A stretch of 64,000 nucleotides of DNA, from NCBI GenBank assembly GCA_013036105.1, contig JAAXCX010000003.1:124001-188000 (forward strand), given 5' to 3'. Origin of the DNA: Vulcanimicrobiota bacterium. GTDB lineage: Bacteria > Vulcanimicrobiota > Vulcanimicrobiia > Vulcanimicrobiales > Vulcanimicrobiaceae. Every line of letters starts with the position of its first letter. Position 1 is the stretch's first letter. The notes below the pieces were generated by a model, which saw only the letters and a program-made list of their open reading frames with translations, was not told where the DNA came from and ran no database searches. Below are positions 52,320 to 61,560 of this stretch, one piece after another. The translations under genes and the position numbers were made by a program.

Positions 52320-54164
52320 ATGTCGTTTCCCGTGACGCTATCCGTTCGCGGCCGCCTGGCGGTCGTGGCCGGCGGCGGCGAAGTCGCGCGCAAGAAGGCC
52401 GCGGCCCTCGAGGCAGCTGGGGCGCGCGTCCGCATCGTCGCGCCCGCGATCGAACCGGGCTTGCGCGAAGCGGCCGTCCAGCACGGTTTCGAATTGCTCG
52501 AGCGCGGTTACGAGCCGGCCGATCTCGACGGAGCCTTTCTCGCGATTGCCGCCACCTCCGATAATCGAGTGAACGAAGCCGTCTGCGCCGACGCGCGCAC
52601 GGCGCGCGTTCTGGTCTGTGACGCGTCGAATGCTGAGCGCGGAGATTTCGCCATGTCTGCGACCGTGCAGATCGGCGACCTGACCTTCGCAATCGATACC
52701 GGCGGCGCCGCGCCCGCGTTTGCAAGACGGCTTGCTTCCGAATTGCGAGAGCATTTCGACGACTCGTATGCGGCGGCGCTCAAAACGCTCGAGCAAATGC
52801 GCGATTACGCTAAGAGCGAACTTTCGGAACATGAGCGAGGCGGAGCGATGCGCGAGCTGGCGCAGCTTCCGATCGACCGGCTCGCGGCCATGAATGTGAG
52901 AGCGGCCGTCTGCGCAACGCGCGCGAGCGCACTGGCGATGATCCAAGCGCGCACGGTTGCGGCGCAATTGGCGCGGCGCGGGGTCGCCACGACGTTCTTG
53001 AACGTGACGACGACAGGCGATCGCATCGTGGACCGATCGATTGCGGCGATCGGATCCGAAAGTTTGTTCGTGAAAGAGCTGGAGATCGCCATTCGCGAAG
53101 GACGCGCGCAGTACGCAGTGCACTCGTGTAAAGATATTCCCAGTGAATTGCCCGCGGATATGCGCATCGCCGCGATCTCCGCACGCGAAGATCCGCGCGA
53201 CGTCTTCTGCAGCGAACGGTACGAAAATCTCGCTGCACTTCCGCCCGGCGCGCGAGTCGGCACGTCGAGCGCCAGGCGTCGGGCGCAGTTGCTCGCCCTT
53301 CGCAAAGACCTCGAGTACGCGGACCTGCGCGGCAACGTCGATACGCGTTTAAGAAAACTTCGCGATGGTGAATACGACGCGATCGTTTTGGCGGCGGCAG
53401 GTTTAGAGCGCCTGCACGCAAGCGCGAAGCACATGCATCCTTTCGAACTCACCGAGATGGTGCCGGCCGTGGGGCAAGGCGCGCTCGCCGTCGAGATTCG
53501 CGCCGGCGGCGAACTCGAGAACGACATTCGCGAAGCAGTGAACGATCGTCGGGCGGAACTCGCCGTCCTGTGCGAACGCGCGGCGCTGCGCGAGCTGCGC
53601 GGCGGATGTCAGGCGCCCATCGGCATTCACGCGCATTTTTCCGGCGCCGAGCTCGAAGCGATTGGCGCACTCGCCGAAACCGAGGGTTCGGAGATCGTGC
53701 GCGCGCGTTTGAGCCGGCCCGTGGAAACGGATGCCCAGGCCGAAGACCTCGGAACGGAGTTGGCGGCCGCGCTGAAGGCGCAGAAGGGCCGGGTGCTGGA
53801 CGGCAGGCTTGTCGTGCTTCCCCGAACGCAGGAGCACGCCAGCCGAATCGCTTCCGCCCTGCGGGCAGACGGGGCGGAGGTGCTCGAGATGCGCTCCGGT
53901 GAAGCCGAACCGCTGGGACTGGGCCAGCGGGTGCCGGATCTCATCGTCTTTCCGTCCAGCGGATCGGTGGGCGCGGCTGCCGAGTATTTGGCGCGCGTGC
54001 ACCGGTTCGAGCGGCGTCCGGCCATTGCCGCAATGGGACCGGCCAGTTCGGCCGCCGCGCACGCGGCCGGATTTACGCCCGATCTGGTGGCGCCCGAAGC
54101 GGCCATCGACGCGCTGGTCGACGCGATCCGCGATCATCTTTCTTCCAAGGAGCGCTCCAGCTGA
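52320..54164 (+). CDS. SirC-HemC-short HemD tri-domain fusion
   Basis: 614 residues from ATG 52320. (1) Residues 1-about 170: precorrin-2 dehydrogenase (SirC/CysG-N), with LAVVAGGGEVARKKAAAL NAD-binding. (2) About 190-480: porphobilinogen deaminase HemC: VHSCKDIPSELP and the dipyrromethane Cys in ELRGGCQAPIG (C430). (3) About 490-614: an abbreviated uroporphyrinogen-III synthase (HemD) with LVVLPRTQEHASRIASAL, the FPSSGSVGAAA box and AAMGPASSAAAHAAGF. HemD is normally about 250 residues; here only about 120 are left. A full HemD domain exists in the CobA-HemD gene downstream, so this piece may be regulatory or structural. Overlaps hemB by 4 nt. Confidence 0.92.
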   Translation: MSFPVTLSVRGRLAVVAGGGEVARKKAAALEAAGARVRIVAPAIEPGLREAAVQHGFELLERGYEPADLDGAFLAIAATSDNRVNEAVCADARTARVLVCDASNAERGDFAMSATVQIGDLTFAIDTGGAAPAFARRLASELREHFDDSYAAALKTLEQMRDYAKSELSEHERGGAMRELAQLPIDRLAAMNVRAAVCATRASALAMIQARTVAAQLARRGVATTFLNVTTTGDRIVDRSIAAIGSESLFVKELEIAIREGRAQYAVHSCKDIPSELPADMRIAAISAREDPRDVFCSERYENLAALPPGARVGTSSARRRAQLLALRKDLEYADLRGNVDTRLRKLRDGEYDAIVLAAAGLERLHASAKHMHPFELTEMVPAVGQGALAVEIRAGGELENDIREAVNDRRAELAVLCERAALRELRGGCQAPIGIHAHFSGAELEAIGALAETEGSEIVRARLSRPVETDAQAEDLGTELAAALKAQKGRVLDGRLVVLPRTQEHASRIASALRADGAEVLEMRSGEAEPLGLGQRVPDLIVFPSSGSVGAAAEYLARVHRFERRPAIAAMGPASSAAAHAAGFTPDLVAPEAAIDALVDAIRDHLSSKERSS

Positions 54165-55150
54165 AAACACTTGCGAAACTTCGCCAACCGATCCGACCGC
54201 GACGCCTGCGCCGGAACAGCGCCATGCGCGAACTCGTGCGCGAGCACCGCACCGATCCCGCGCAGCTCGTGCAGCCGATCTTCGTCGTCGAGAATCCCGA
54301 CCAGGCAGGCCCGATTGCGTCGATGCCCGGCATCGAGCGATACACGGTCCAGAGCGCCGTGCGCGAAGCGCGCACGCTCGATGCGCTCGGTTTGGGTTCC
54401 GTGCTGCTCTTCGGCATTCCAAAAACAAAGGACGCACGCGGCAGCAAGAACTTCGATCCGGAGGGCGTGGTGCAGCGGACTGCACGCGAAATAAGAAACG
54501 CCCTGCCGCACATGATCGTGATCGCGGATCTCTGCAACTGCGAATACACCGATCACGGACACTGCGGAATTCTCAACGAACGGGGCGACGTAGATAACGA
54601 CGCGACGGTCGAAATATTAGCGCGCACCGCGCTGACGTATGCGCGCGCCGGGGTGGATGTCATAGCCCCATCCGACATGATGGACGGTCGCGTGGGCGCA
54701 ATTCGCACCGCGCTGGACGCCGAAGATTTCGAAGAGACCGCGATCATGGCGTACAGCGCGAAGTACGCCTCGGCATTTTACGGCCCGTTCCGCGAAGCCG
54801 CTGACTCGACCCCACAATTCGGCGATCGCCGAACGTATCAAATGGATCCGTCGAACGTGCGCGAGGCGCTGCGCGAAATGACGCTCGATGCGCAGGAAGG
54901 CGCCGACATCCTCATGGTTAAACCCGCGCTCGCGTACCTCGACGTGGTACGGGCGGCGCGCGACCGCTTCGACTTACCTATTGCTGTCTACAATGTCAGC
55001 GGCGAATATTCGATGCTCAAGGCCGCCGCCATCAACGGCTGGATCGACGAAGAACGCGCGGTCCACGAGATGCTCGTCAGCTTTGCGCGCGCCGGCGCCA
55101 ATATCGTCATCACGTATTTCGCCAAAGAGTATGCAGCCCGCAGCCGCTAA
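54161..55150 (+). CDS. hemB: Porphobilinogen synthase (ALA dehydratase)
   Basis: 329 residues if started at CTG 54161, which is preceded by AAGGAG (54147-54152) at 8 nt and overlaps the previous stop (CTGA). The first ATG (54224) would cut the conserved start RPRRLRRNSAMRELVRE. Zinc-site Cys lie in CNCEYTDHGHCG; the two Schiff-base lysines are in AYSAKYASAFYGPF and LMVKPALAYLD. It condenses two 5-aminolevulinates. CTG starts are rare, and the shorter ATG form remains possible. mobA overlaps the end by 20 nt. Confidence 0.93.
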   Translation: MKTLAKLRQPIRPRRLRRNSAMRELVREHRTDPAQLVQPIFVVENPDQAGPIASMPGIERYTVQSAVREARTLDALGLGSVLLFGIPKTKDARGSKNFDPEGVVQRTAREIRNALPHMIVIADLCNCEYTDHGHCGILNERGDVDNDATVEILARTALTYARAGVDVIAPSDMMDGRVGAIRTALDAEDFEETAIMAYSAKYASAFYGPFREAADSTPQFGDRRTYQMDPSNVREALREMTLDAQEGADILMVKPALAYLDVVRAARDRFDLPIAVYNVSGEYSMLKAAAINGWIDEERAVHEMLVSFARAGANIVITYFAKEYAARSR

Positions 55151-55715
55151 CGTCGCCGTCGTTATCCTTGCCGGCGGAGAAGCGTCGCGTTTTCCCGGGA
55201 AGCTGGAAAGCGACGCCGGCGGAGTACCGCTGCTGCTGCGCGTCTACCGCAACGTGCGATCGATCGGGCCGGTCTACATCTCGGCGAACGCGCCATTCTG
55301 CGAAAAAATCGCGCGCGAACTCGACTGCGCGATCGTACCCGATCTCCAGCCCGGCCGCGGACCGCTGGGCGGAATCATCTCGACCTTTGAATCTCTCTCC
55401 CAGCCGCTCTGCTTCACGGTCGCGGGTGATGCGCCGTTTGTCGACCGCAGCATTTTCAACCGCCTGCTGGAGGCCTGGGAGCCGCAGCTGGAGGCCGTGC
55501 TTGCGGATCGGGAAGGGCGACTCGAGCCGCTCTGCGCGATCTACTCGCGGGAAGCGTTTTTGCGGGAAGGCCGCTCCGAACTGGGCAGGTCGGGAGCCGT
55601 CCGTGCGGTCGTCGAAAGGCTCGCTCACCGGCGGGTCAGCTTTCCTGACGAACGCGCGCTGGCCGGTATCAATACGATCGCGGAGCGCGATGCACTGTTA
55701 GGACCTCATCTTTGA
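55131..55715 (+). CDS. mobA: Molybdenum cofactor guanylyltransferase MobA
   Basis: 194 residues from ATG 55131. LAGGEASRFPGK is the nucleotidyl-transferase signature (usually LAGGxSxRMGxxK), and VAGDAPFVD plus GRGPLGGI are also typical. It joins GMP to molybdopterin for molybdoenzymes. No moa/mog gene is next to it, so its place in a heme operon is unusual. Ends by TTGA overlap with hemL. Confidence 0.8.
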   Translation: MQPAAANVAVVILAGGEASRFPGKLESDAGGVPLLLRVYRNVRSIGPVYISANAPFCEKIARELDCAIVPDLQPGRGPLGGIISTFESLSQPLCFTVAGDAPFVDRSIFNRLLEAWEPQLEAVLADREGRLEPLCAIYSREAFLREGRSELGRSGAVRAVVERLAHRRVSFPDERALAGINTIAERDALLGPHL

Positions 55716-57016
55716 GATTAGAACGCTCGATTTCCGCGTTTGCGCGCGCGCGCGAAATCATTGCGGGAGGCGTCAATTCACCGGTGCGCGCGTTTCGCGC
55801 GGTCGGCGGATCGCCCGTCTTCATGCAGCGCGGATCCGGCCCGTTTCTTTACGATCTCGACGGACACGAATACGTCGATTACGTTTTGTCGTGGGGCGCC
55901 GCGCTGTTGGGGCACGCCAATTCCGCGATCGTGAAAGCGATCGTGCAAGCGGCCGGGCGCGGAACGTCGTTCGGAACGCCGACCGAAGCCGAATCGGAAC
56001 TCGGCGAGCTCGTCGCTTCGATGGTGCCGTCGATCGAGCGCATTCGCTTCACTTCCAGCGGCACCGAAGCAACCATGAGCGCAGTCAGGCTGGCGCGCGG
56101 ATTCACCGGGCGCGACGCGATCGTAAAATTCGCCGGCTGCTACCACGGTCACGGCGACGCATTCTTGATCGCTGCCGGCAGCGGCGCGATCACCAACGGC
56201 ATTCCGGATTCGCCCGGCGTCACCGCGAGCGTCGCCGGAGATACGATCGTGTTGCCGTTCAACAACGCCGCCGCGGTCGCAACCGCTTTCGAGCAACATG
56301 CCGGTAGAATTGCCGCGATCGTCGTCGAGCCTTACGCCGGCAACATGGGATTGATCCCGCCGGTGCCGGGATTTCTGCAAACGCTGCGCGCGTTGTGCGA
56401 CCGCCATGGCGCGCTGCTGATCTTTGACGAAGTGATGACTGGATTTCGCGTGGCGCGCGGCGGCGCGCAGCAGCGTGAGGGCGTGACGCCGGATCTTACG
56501 ACGCTGGGCAAAGTGATCGGCGGCGGACTTCCGGTCGGGGCTTTCGGCGGACGCGCACAGATCATGTGTGAACTCGCGCCCGACGGCGCGATCTATCAAG
56601 CGGGAACGCTTTCGGGAAATCCGCTCGCCATGGCGGCCGGCGTTGCAGCACTTCGCGCGATTGCGAACGATCCCACGCTCTACGAACGGCTCGAAGTGCT
56701 CTCGAAACTGCTCTGCGATGGTCTCTCCGAAGTCTTTGCCAAACATGAAGTTCCGCTCTCGACAGCGTACGCCGGTTCCATGTTGTGCGTGTTTTTCACC
56801 GGCGATCCCGTGCGCGATCTCGACGGTGCGCTTCGTTCGGATACCGCAGCGTACGCGCGATACTTCCACGCCATGCTGGATCGCGGCGTGTACTTGCCGC
56901 CCTCGCAGTTCGAATCGCTCTTCGTCTCCTCGGCGCATACGACGCGGGAAATCGAACGTACGATCTCGGCGGCCGACGATTCGCTGGCGCAACTGGAAGT
57001 GGTCGCCGCGCGATGA
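55712..57016 (+). CDS. hemL: Glutamate-1-semialdehyde aminomutase
   Basis: 434 residues, TTG start overlapping mobA by 4 nt. Makes 5-aminolevulinate. GGVNSPVRAF, RFTSSGTEATMSAVRLAR, FDEVMTGFRV and the PLP Lys in TTLGKVIGGGLPVGAFGG are all present. Works with HemA: together they form the C5 route. Overlaps rex by 4 nt. Confidence 0.95.
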   Translation: MRLERSISAFARAREIIAGGVNSPVRAFRAVGGSPVFMQRGSGPFLYDLDGHEYVDYVLSWGAALLGHANSAIVKAIVQAAGRGTSFGTPTEAESELGELVASMVPSIERIRFTSSGTEATMSAVRLARGFTGRDAIVKFAGCYHGHGDAFLIAAGSGAITNGIPDSPGVTASVAGDTIVLPFNNAAAVATAFEQHAGRIAAIVVEPYAGNMGLIPPVPGFLQTLRALCDRHGALLIFDEVMTGFRVARGGAQQREGVTPDLTTLGKVIGGGLPVGAFGGRAQIMCELAPDGAIYQAGTLSGNPLAMAAGVAALRAIANDPTLYERLEVLSKLLCDGLSEVFAKHEVPLSTAYAGSMLCVFFTGDPVRDLDGALRSDTAAYARYFHAMLDRGVYLPPSQFESLFVSSAHTTREIERTISAADDSLAQLEVVAAR

Positions 57017-57696
57017 TTGAACCGATCGCAGCTGCGCTTCTCAAACCGGGCGCGCGCGTGGCGCAGAGCGACGTCGCGATTCCGCGGCTCTTCGCCTACC
57101 ATCGCGCGCTCGCTCAGGCTGAGACGGCTGGGAAGACAGTCGTCACCTCTATCGGGCTGGCCGACCTGCTCGGCCACACGATCTCCTCGACCCAGATCCG
57201 CAAGGATCTCTCGGCGCTCGGCCCGCTTGGACGTCGCGGACAAGGCTATGCGATAAAACCGTTGATCGATCAGCTCGTGCTGGTCTTAGGATTAGAGCGT
57301 GACTGGCGGATCGCTATTGCCGGCTTTGGTTTTTTGGGACACGCGTTTGCCACGTTTTTGGCGGCGCGCGAGGAACGGTTCAAAGTGGCGGCAATTTTCG
57401 ACAACTCTCCGTCGGTCGTCGGACAAGAGTGGCAGGGCGTTCGCGTCGAGGACGCCGCTTCGCTTGAAACGGCGCTCGCACGCGTCGACGCACAGATCGG
57501 CGTTATTGCGGTGCCTGCCGATGCAGCTCAAGCGATCGCGGGCCGTCTCGCACAGAGCGGAGTCCGGGCCTTGCTAAACTTCGCGCCGGTTTCGCTGCGC
57601 GTGTGGCAGCCGGTCATCGTTCGCAACATCGATCTCGCGGGTGAGCTTTCCATCCTCACGCACCGCTTGAGCTTCGCGCAAGGGTATACGAACTAA
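57013..57696 (+). CDS. rex: Rex redox-sensing repressor
   Basis: 227 residues. N-terminal winged helix (SIGLADLLGHTISSTQIRKD: HTH) and a Rossmann domain with the NAD(H)-binding GFGFLGHAFA (usually GxGxxGxA). Rex leaves DNA when the NADH/NAD+ ratio is high and controls respiration genes. Its position in the hem operon resembles the rex-hemACD arrangement in Streptomyces. hemA follows 1 nt later. Confidence 0.93.
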   Translation: MIEPIAAALLKPGARVAQSDVAIPRLFAYHRALAQAETAGKTVVTSIGLADLLGHTISSTQIRKDLSALGPLGRRGQGYAIKPLIDQLVLVLGLERDWRIAIAGFGFLGHAFATFLAAREERFKVAAIFDNSPSVVGQEWQGVRVEDAASLETALARVDAQIGVIAVPADAAQAIAGRLAQSGVRALLNFAPVSLRVWQPVIVRNIDLAGELSILTHRLSFAQGYTN

Positions 57697-57697
57697 G

Positions 57698-58984
57698 GTG
57701 CCGCTGGTTTGTCTCGGTCTCTCCCACAATACCGCACCCATTGAGGTCCGCGAGCGCCACGTCTTTCCGGCTGAGCGCATGAGCGAGGCACTCGTCGCGC
57801 TGCGCGATTACGAAGCGGTGCGCGAAGCGCTGATGCTGCAGACATGCGGGCGGCTCGAAATCTATGCCGAGGTCGGCGATTACGAAGCCGGCGTCGCGCA
57901 GCTCAAATCGTTCCTCCAGCATTTCCGCCACGGATCGGTCGCCTACGATCTCGAGTCGTACTTGTATACGCTGCTGGGCCGCGAAGCCGTCGAACATCTT
58001 TTCCGCGTCAGTACCGGGCTCGACTCGATGTTGATCGGCGAAGCCGAGATTCTTGGCCAAGTCAAAGAAGCGTATGCTGCGGCGCGCGAAGCGAACTCGG
58101 CCGGCGAAGTCTTGCACAAGCTGCTGCGCGAAGCGATGAGCGCCGGAAAAACCGCGCGCACGCAAACGCGTATCGGCGAGGAATCGCCGTCCGTCGCAAC
58201 CGCCGCCATCGATTTGGCGAAGAGGCGTTTCGGATCGCTCGAAGGGCGTAGCGTCCTGGTGATCGGCGCCGGCAAGATGGGCGGGGCGGCCGCAAAGCGT
58301 TTTCGCCGCGAAGGAGCGAGCAGCGTCGCCGTTCTGAGCCGCACGCTCGAACGCACGCGCGAAGTGATCGCGCAGATCGGTGCGGGCGAAGCGCTCGAAC
58401 CGGGTGAGCTCCGCAACGCGCTGACTGCAGCGGACATCGTCATTACCTCAACGGGCGCCACGCACTTCGTTCTGACACCGGAAATCGTCGCCGAAGCACT
58501 GGAGAAGCGCTTAGATCGCCCGCTCTTCATCATCGATATCGCTGTTCCGCGCGACGCACATCCCGCGGTGGGCGAGCTGCCCAACGTCACCCTCGTCGAC
58601 ATCGACGGCTTGAAAACGCACGTCGACGAAAAACTCGAAGTTCGGCGCGAAGCCATTCCGCAGGTTGAAGAGATCGTCGGCGAATATGCCGGCCGCTTCA
58701 GGCAATGGTATAAAGCGCGCGCGACGGTACCCGTGATCGCATCACTCACGCAAAAAGCCGAAGCCATCCGGGCCGCCGAATTGGAACGCTTGTTCGCGCG
58801 TCTTCCGGATCTGGGCGAGCGTGACAAAATGCTGATGACCGGCGCGTCGTTGACGATCATCTCGAAACTCTTGCACACGGTCGTCACGAAGCTGCGCGAA
58901 AAAGCTTCGGAAGAAAGCTCCGAGGCGATCACGCACGCCAAACTGCTTCAGGAGCTCTTCGAACTCGACGTTGCCGACCGGTAA
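57698..58984 (+). CDS. hemA: Glutamyl-tRNA reductase
   Basis: 428 residues, GTG start. Reduces glutamyl-tRNA-Glu to glutamate-1-semialdehyde. GLSHNTAPIEVRE and the catalytic Cys in QTCGRLEIY (TCGR in place of the usual TCNR) are at the N-terminus; VLVIGAGKMGGAAAKR is the NADPH site. The C-terminus is the helical dimerisation domain. Overlaps cobA-hemD by 14 nt. Confidence 0.95.
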   Translation: MPLVCLGLSHNTAPIEVRERHVFPAERMSEALVALRDYEAVREALMLQTCGRLEIYAEVGDYEAGVAQLKSFLQHFRHGSVAYDLESYLYTLLGREAVEHLFRVSTGLDSMLIGEAEILGQVKEAYAAAREANSAGEVLHKLLREAMSAGKTARTQTRIGEESPSVATAAIDLAKRRFGSLEGRSVLVIGAGKMGGAAAKRFRREGASSVAVLSRTLERTREVIAQIGAGEALEPGELRNALTAADIVITSTGATHFVLTPEIVAEALEKRLDRPLFIIDIAVPRDAHPAVGELPNVTLVDIDGLKTHVDEKLEVRREAIPQVEEIVGEYAGRFRQWYKARATVPVIASLTQKAEAIRAAELERLFARLPDLGERDKMLMTGASLTIISKLLHTVVTKLREKASEESSEAITHAKLLQELFELDVADR

Positions 58985-60467
58985 GGTCTTTCTCACGGGA
59001 GCTGGGCCCGGAGATCCCGGGCTGCTCACGCTGCGCGCGCGCGAAGCACTGCGGCGCGCCGACGTTCTGCTCTACGACGCGCTTGCATCCGACGCGATCG
59101 TCGACCTGGTATCGCCCGCATGCGAACGCATCTACGCGGGCAAGCGCGGCGGCGCGGAGAGTGTCGCGCAAGACGAGATCGAAACGCTGATGATTGAAAA
59201 AGCGCGCGCCGGAAAGACGGTCGTGCGTTTGAAAGGCGGCGACCCGTTTCTCTTCGGTCGCGGCGGCGAAGAGGCGCAGGCATTGCACGCGGCCGGCATC
59301 GACTTCGAGATTATCCCGGGAGTAAGTTCTGCGCTCGCAGCTCCGGCCTACGCCGGCATTCCCGTGACGCACCGCGATCACAATACCGTGCTCACGATCG
59401 TCTCGGGGCACGAAGACCCCGCGAAGGATCGCTCGGCGATCGATTGGCAGCGCTTAAGCGACCCGAGGCAGACGCTGGTTTTCCTGATGGCGATGCGCAA
59501 TCTGCGCGAGATTGCCGCCAATCTGATGCAAAGTGGTTTGCCGGCAGATCACCCCGCGGCCGTGATTGCAAACGGAACGCAGCCTTCACAGCGCACGGTG
59601 ACGGGCACGCTCACTACCATTGCCGAGGATGCCGAACGCGAAGGATTGAGGGCACCAGCGGTTGTCATTGTTGGTACGGTTGTCGCCCTGCGTGAGGCAG
59701 TCGCTTGGTTCGAGAAACGCCCACTCTTCGGCCGGCGCGTGCTCATGACGCGCCCGGCCGACCCAAACGACGACCTCACGCGCGCGCTATTGCGCGCGGG
59801 TGCGGAGCCGATCGCCGCTCCCACCATTGCGATCGCGCCACCCGACGACACCGCGGCCGCCGAGCGCGCGACGCACGATCCCGCGCAGTATAGCTGGGTC
59901 GTCTTCACCAGCGCCAACGGCGTGCGCGTCTTCTTCGATTACCTAGAAGCGCGCCGCGACGATGTGCGCATCTTCGGCAACGCAAAAATTGCCGCGATCG
60001 GTTTGAAGACGTCGCAAGCACTCCTGCAGCGCAGCGTTCGGGCGGACGCCGTTCCGCAGCGCTACATCGCCGAAGACCTCGCCGACCTGCTGATCGCGTC
60101 GTCGCGCGACGGCGACCGCATCTTACTGTTCCGCGCGCAAGAAGCTCGCGACGTGCTGCCCGAACGCCTAAATGCGGCGGGCCGCCATGTCACGGTCGTG
60201 GCCGCATACAAAACGGTTATGGCGAACGACCCGCATTTCGCCCAGCGCGTCTCGGAAAGCGACATCGTAACGTTCACGAGCACGAGCACGGTCAACGGCT
60301 TCGTCCATAATCTCGGGTCACCGGAGGCCGCGCGAGAAGCGTGCGCCGGAAAGATCGTGGCGTGCATCGGTCCGATCACCGCGCAGGCTGCGAAGGATGC
60401 GGGGCTCACCGTGCAGGTCGTCGCTCCCGAGCACACCGTGGAAGGCCTCGTGGAAGCGCTATCGTAG
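58971..60467 (+). CDS. CobA-HemD fusion: uroporphyrinogen-III methyltransferase and synthase
   Basis: 498 residues, TTG start. Residues 1-about 245 are SUMT/CobA: FLTGAGPGDPGLLTLRA, RLKGGDPFLFGRGGEEA and PVTHRDHNTVLTIVSGHE. Residues about 250-498 are full-length HemD: VLMTRPADPNDDLTRAL, VVFTSANGVRVFFDYL and IACIGPITAQAAKDAGL-type ends. The pair converts hydroxymethylbilane to uroporphyrinogen III and on to precorrin-2. SirC at the operon start would carry it on to sirohydrochlorin. Confidence 0.93.
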   Translation: MPTGKVFLTGAGPGDPGLLTLRAREALRRADVLLYDALASDAIVDLVSPACERIYAGKRGGAESVAQDEIETLMIEKARAGKTVVRLKGGDPFLFGRGGEEAQALHAAGIDFEIIPGVSSALAAPAYAGIPVTHRDHNTVLTIVSGHEDPAKDRSAIDWQRLSDPRQTLVFLMAMRNLREIAANLMQSGLPADHPAAVIANGTQPSQRTVTGTLTTIAEDAEREGLRAPAVVIVGTVVALREAVAWFEKRPLFGRRVLMTRPADPNDDLTRALLRAGAEPIAAPTIAIAPPDDTAAAERATHDPAQYSWVVFTSANGVRVFFDYLEARRDDVRIFGNAKIAAIGLKTSQALLQRSVRADAVPQRYIAEDLADLLIASSRDGDRILLFRAQEARDVLPERLNAAGRHVTVVAAYKTVMANDPHFAQRVSESDIVTFTSTSTVNGFVHNLGSPEAAREACAGKIVACIGPITAQAAKDAGLTVQVVAPEHTVEGLVEALS

Positions 60468-61252
60468 CCCGCATCGCCGCTGCCGCGATTCTGGCGGCAA
60501 TCGTTGCTTTCGGCGCATGGCGCGCGCGCTCGCTGACCGCTAGCGGCGCGGTGGCCGCAACGTTGGTCGGCACGGCGGTTTTTGCGGCGGGCAGCTGGAG
60601 CTTCGCCGCGGTACTCTTCGCCTTTTTTCTGCCGGCCATCGTACTTTCGCGATTTGGATCGCAACGCAAAGCGGCGATCGTCGACACCGACAAGCGCAAA
60701 GCGCGTGACGCGCGCCAAGTTCTTGCAAACGGCGGCGCGGCAGCCGCGTGCGCGGTGGCCTACGCTTTCACGCGATCGCCCGTGCTCGCCGCAGCTTTCG
60801 CAGGGGCATTGGCCGCGGCTGCCGCCGACACATGGGGAACCGAACTCGGAACGCTCGCGCGCAGTACGCCGCGATCGATCGCGACGTTTCAGCGGGTCGC
60901 GCGCGGGCTGTCCGGCGGAGTCACGGCCTGGGGGACGCTTGCCGAGATTGGCGGAGCGCTCGCGGTCGGACTTGTCGCGTGGCTTGTTGGAATAGCGCCC
61001 TGGTGGATCGTGGCCGGCGCCGGATTTTCAGGCGCGTTAGCCGACTCGCTTTTCGGCGCGACACTGCAAGCGCTGCGCTACTGCAGCCGCTGCGAACGGC
61101 TGTGCGAAACTGATCCGCATCTCTGCGGGAGTGCGACGACGCTGGTACGCGGATGGGGAGCGATCGACAACGACGCGGTCAACGCCATCGCAACAATTAC
61201 CGGCGCCGTTGCCGCCGGCTGGGCCGCGGCGCTCTATACCGCGGCTTTCTGA
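60461..61252 (+). CDS. DUF92 family membrane protein
   Basis: About 263 residues. Family pattern: N-terminal helices with RARSLTASGAVAATLVGT, NGGAAAACAVAYA, AAADTWGTELGTL and SGALADSLFGATLQ. Related archaeal and plant proteins have been linked to phytyl-phosphate metabolism, which is weak evidence here. The start is uncertain: the frame overlaps the cobA-hemD stop and has no ATG, GTG or TTG at the expected place; ATC 60461 or an upstream GTG (60341) are the options. Confidence 0.7.
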   Translation: MVARIAAAAILAAIVAFGAWRARSLTASGAVAATLVGTAVFAAGSWSFAAVLFAFFLPAIVLSRFGSQRKAAIVDTDKRKARDARQVLANGGAAAACAVAYAFTRSPVLAAAFAGALAAAAADTWGTELGTLARSTPRSIATFQRVARGLSGGVTAWGTLAEIGGALAVGLVAWLVGIAPWWIVAGAGFSGALADSLFGATLQALRYCSRCERLCETDPHLCGSATTLVRGWGAIDNDAVNAIATITGAVAAGWAAALYTAAF

Positions 61253-61491
61253 CCGTACGTTTTTTCGAGATAGGGAATGATATCGTCGTCGTCGTCGAGG
61301 ACGACGTCACCGTCCACCATCACCGGAATACTCGTTTGGCCGGAAACGTCGCGCACGACCGTGCGCAGGGCGTGACCGGGCGGAACGTTGACGACTTTGT
61401 AATCCAGCAGAAGCTCGGTCAACTTCGCACGCACGCGCGCGCAGTACCCGCACCACTCGGCTTGGTATAAAATGATGTCTGTCGGCCGCAC
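61234..61491 (-). CDS. Glutaredoxin-like protein
   Basis: 85 residues. CGYC in LYQAEWCGYCARVRAKL is the active site, with the cis-Pro TSIPVMVDG and the acidic VVLDDDDDIIPYL after it. The 3' end overlaps the DUF92 gene by 19 nt on the other strand. A second glutaredoxin-like protein is at 36447; this one has GST-N-like features. Likely a cytoplasmic disulfide or mixed-disulfide reductase. Confidence 0.8.
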   Translation of the reverse strand: MRPTDIILYQAEWCGYCARVRAKLTELLLDYKVVNVPPGHALRTVVRDVSGQTSIPVMVDGDVVLDDDDDIIPYLEKTYGQKAAV

Positions 61492-61560
61492 GTTCTTCTC
61501 CTGAAGGGGGCCCTCACTGCGCGGGTCGTAGTAGTACGCCTACCGTAAGGGGCTCATTGC

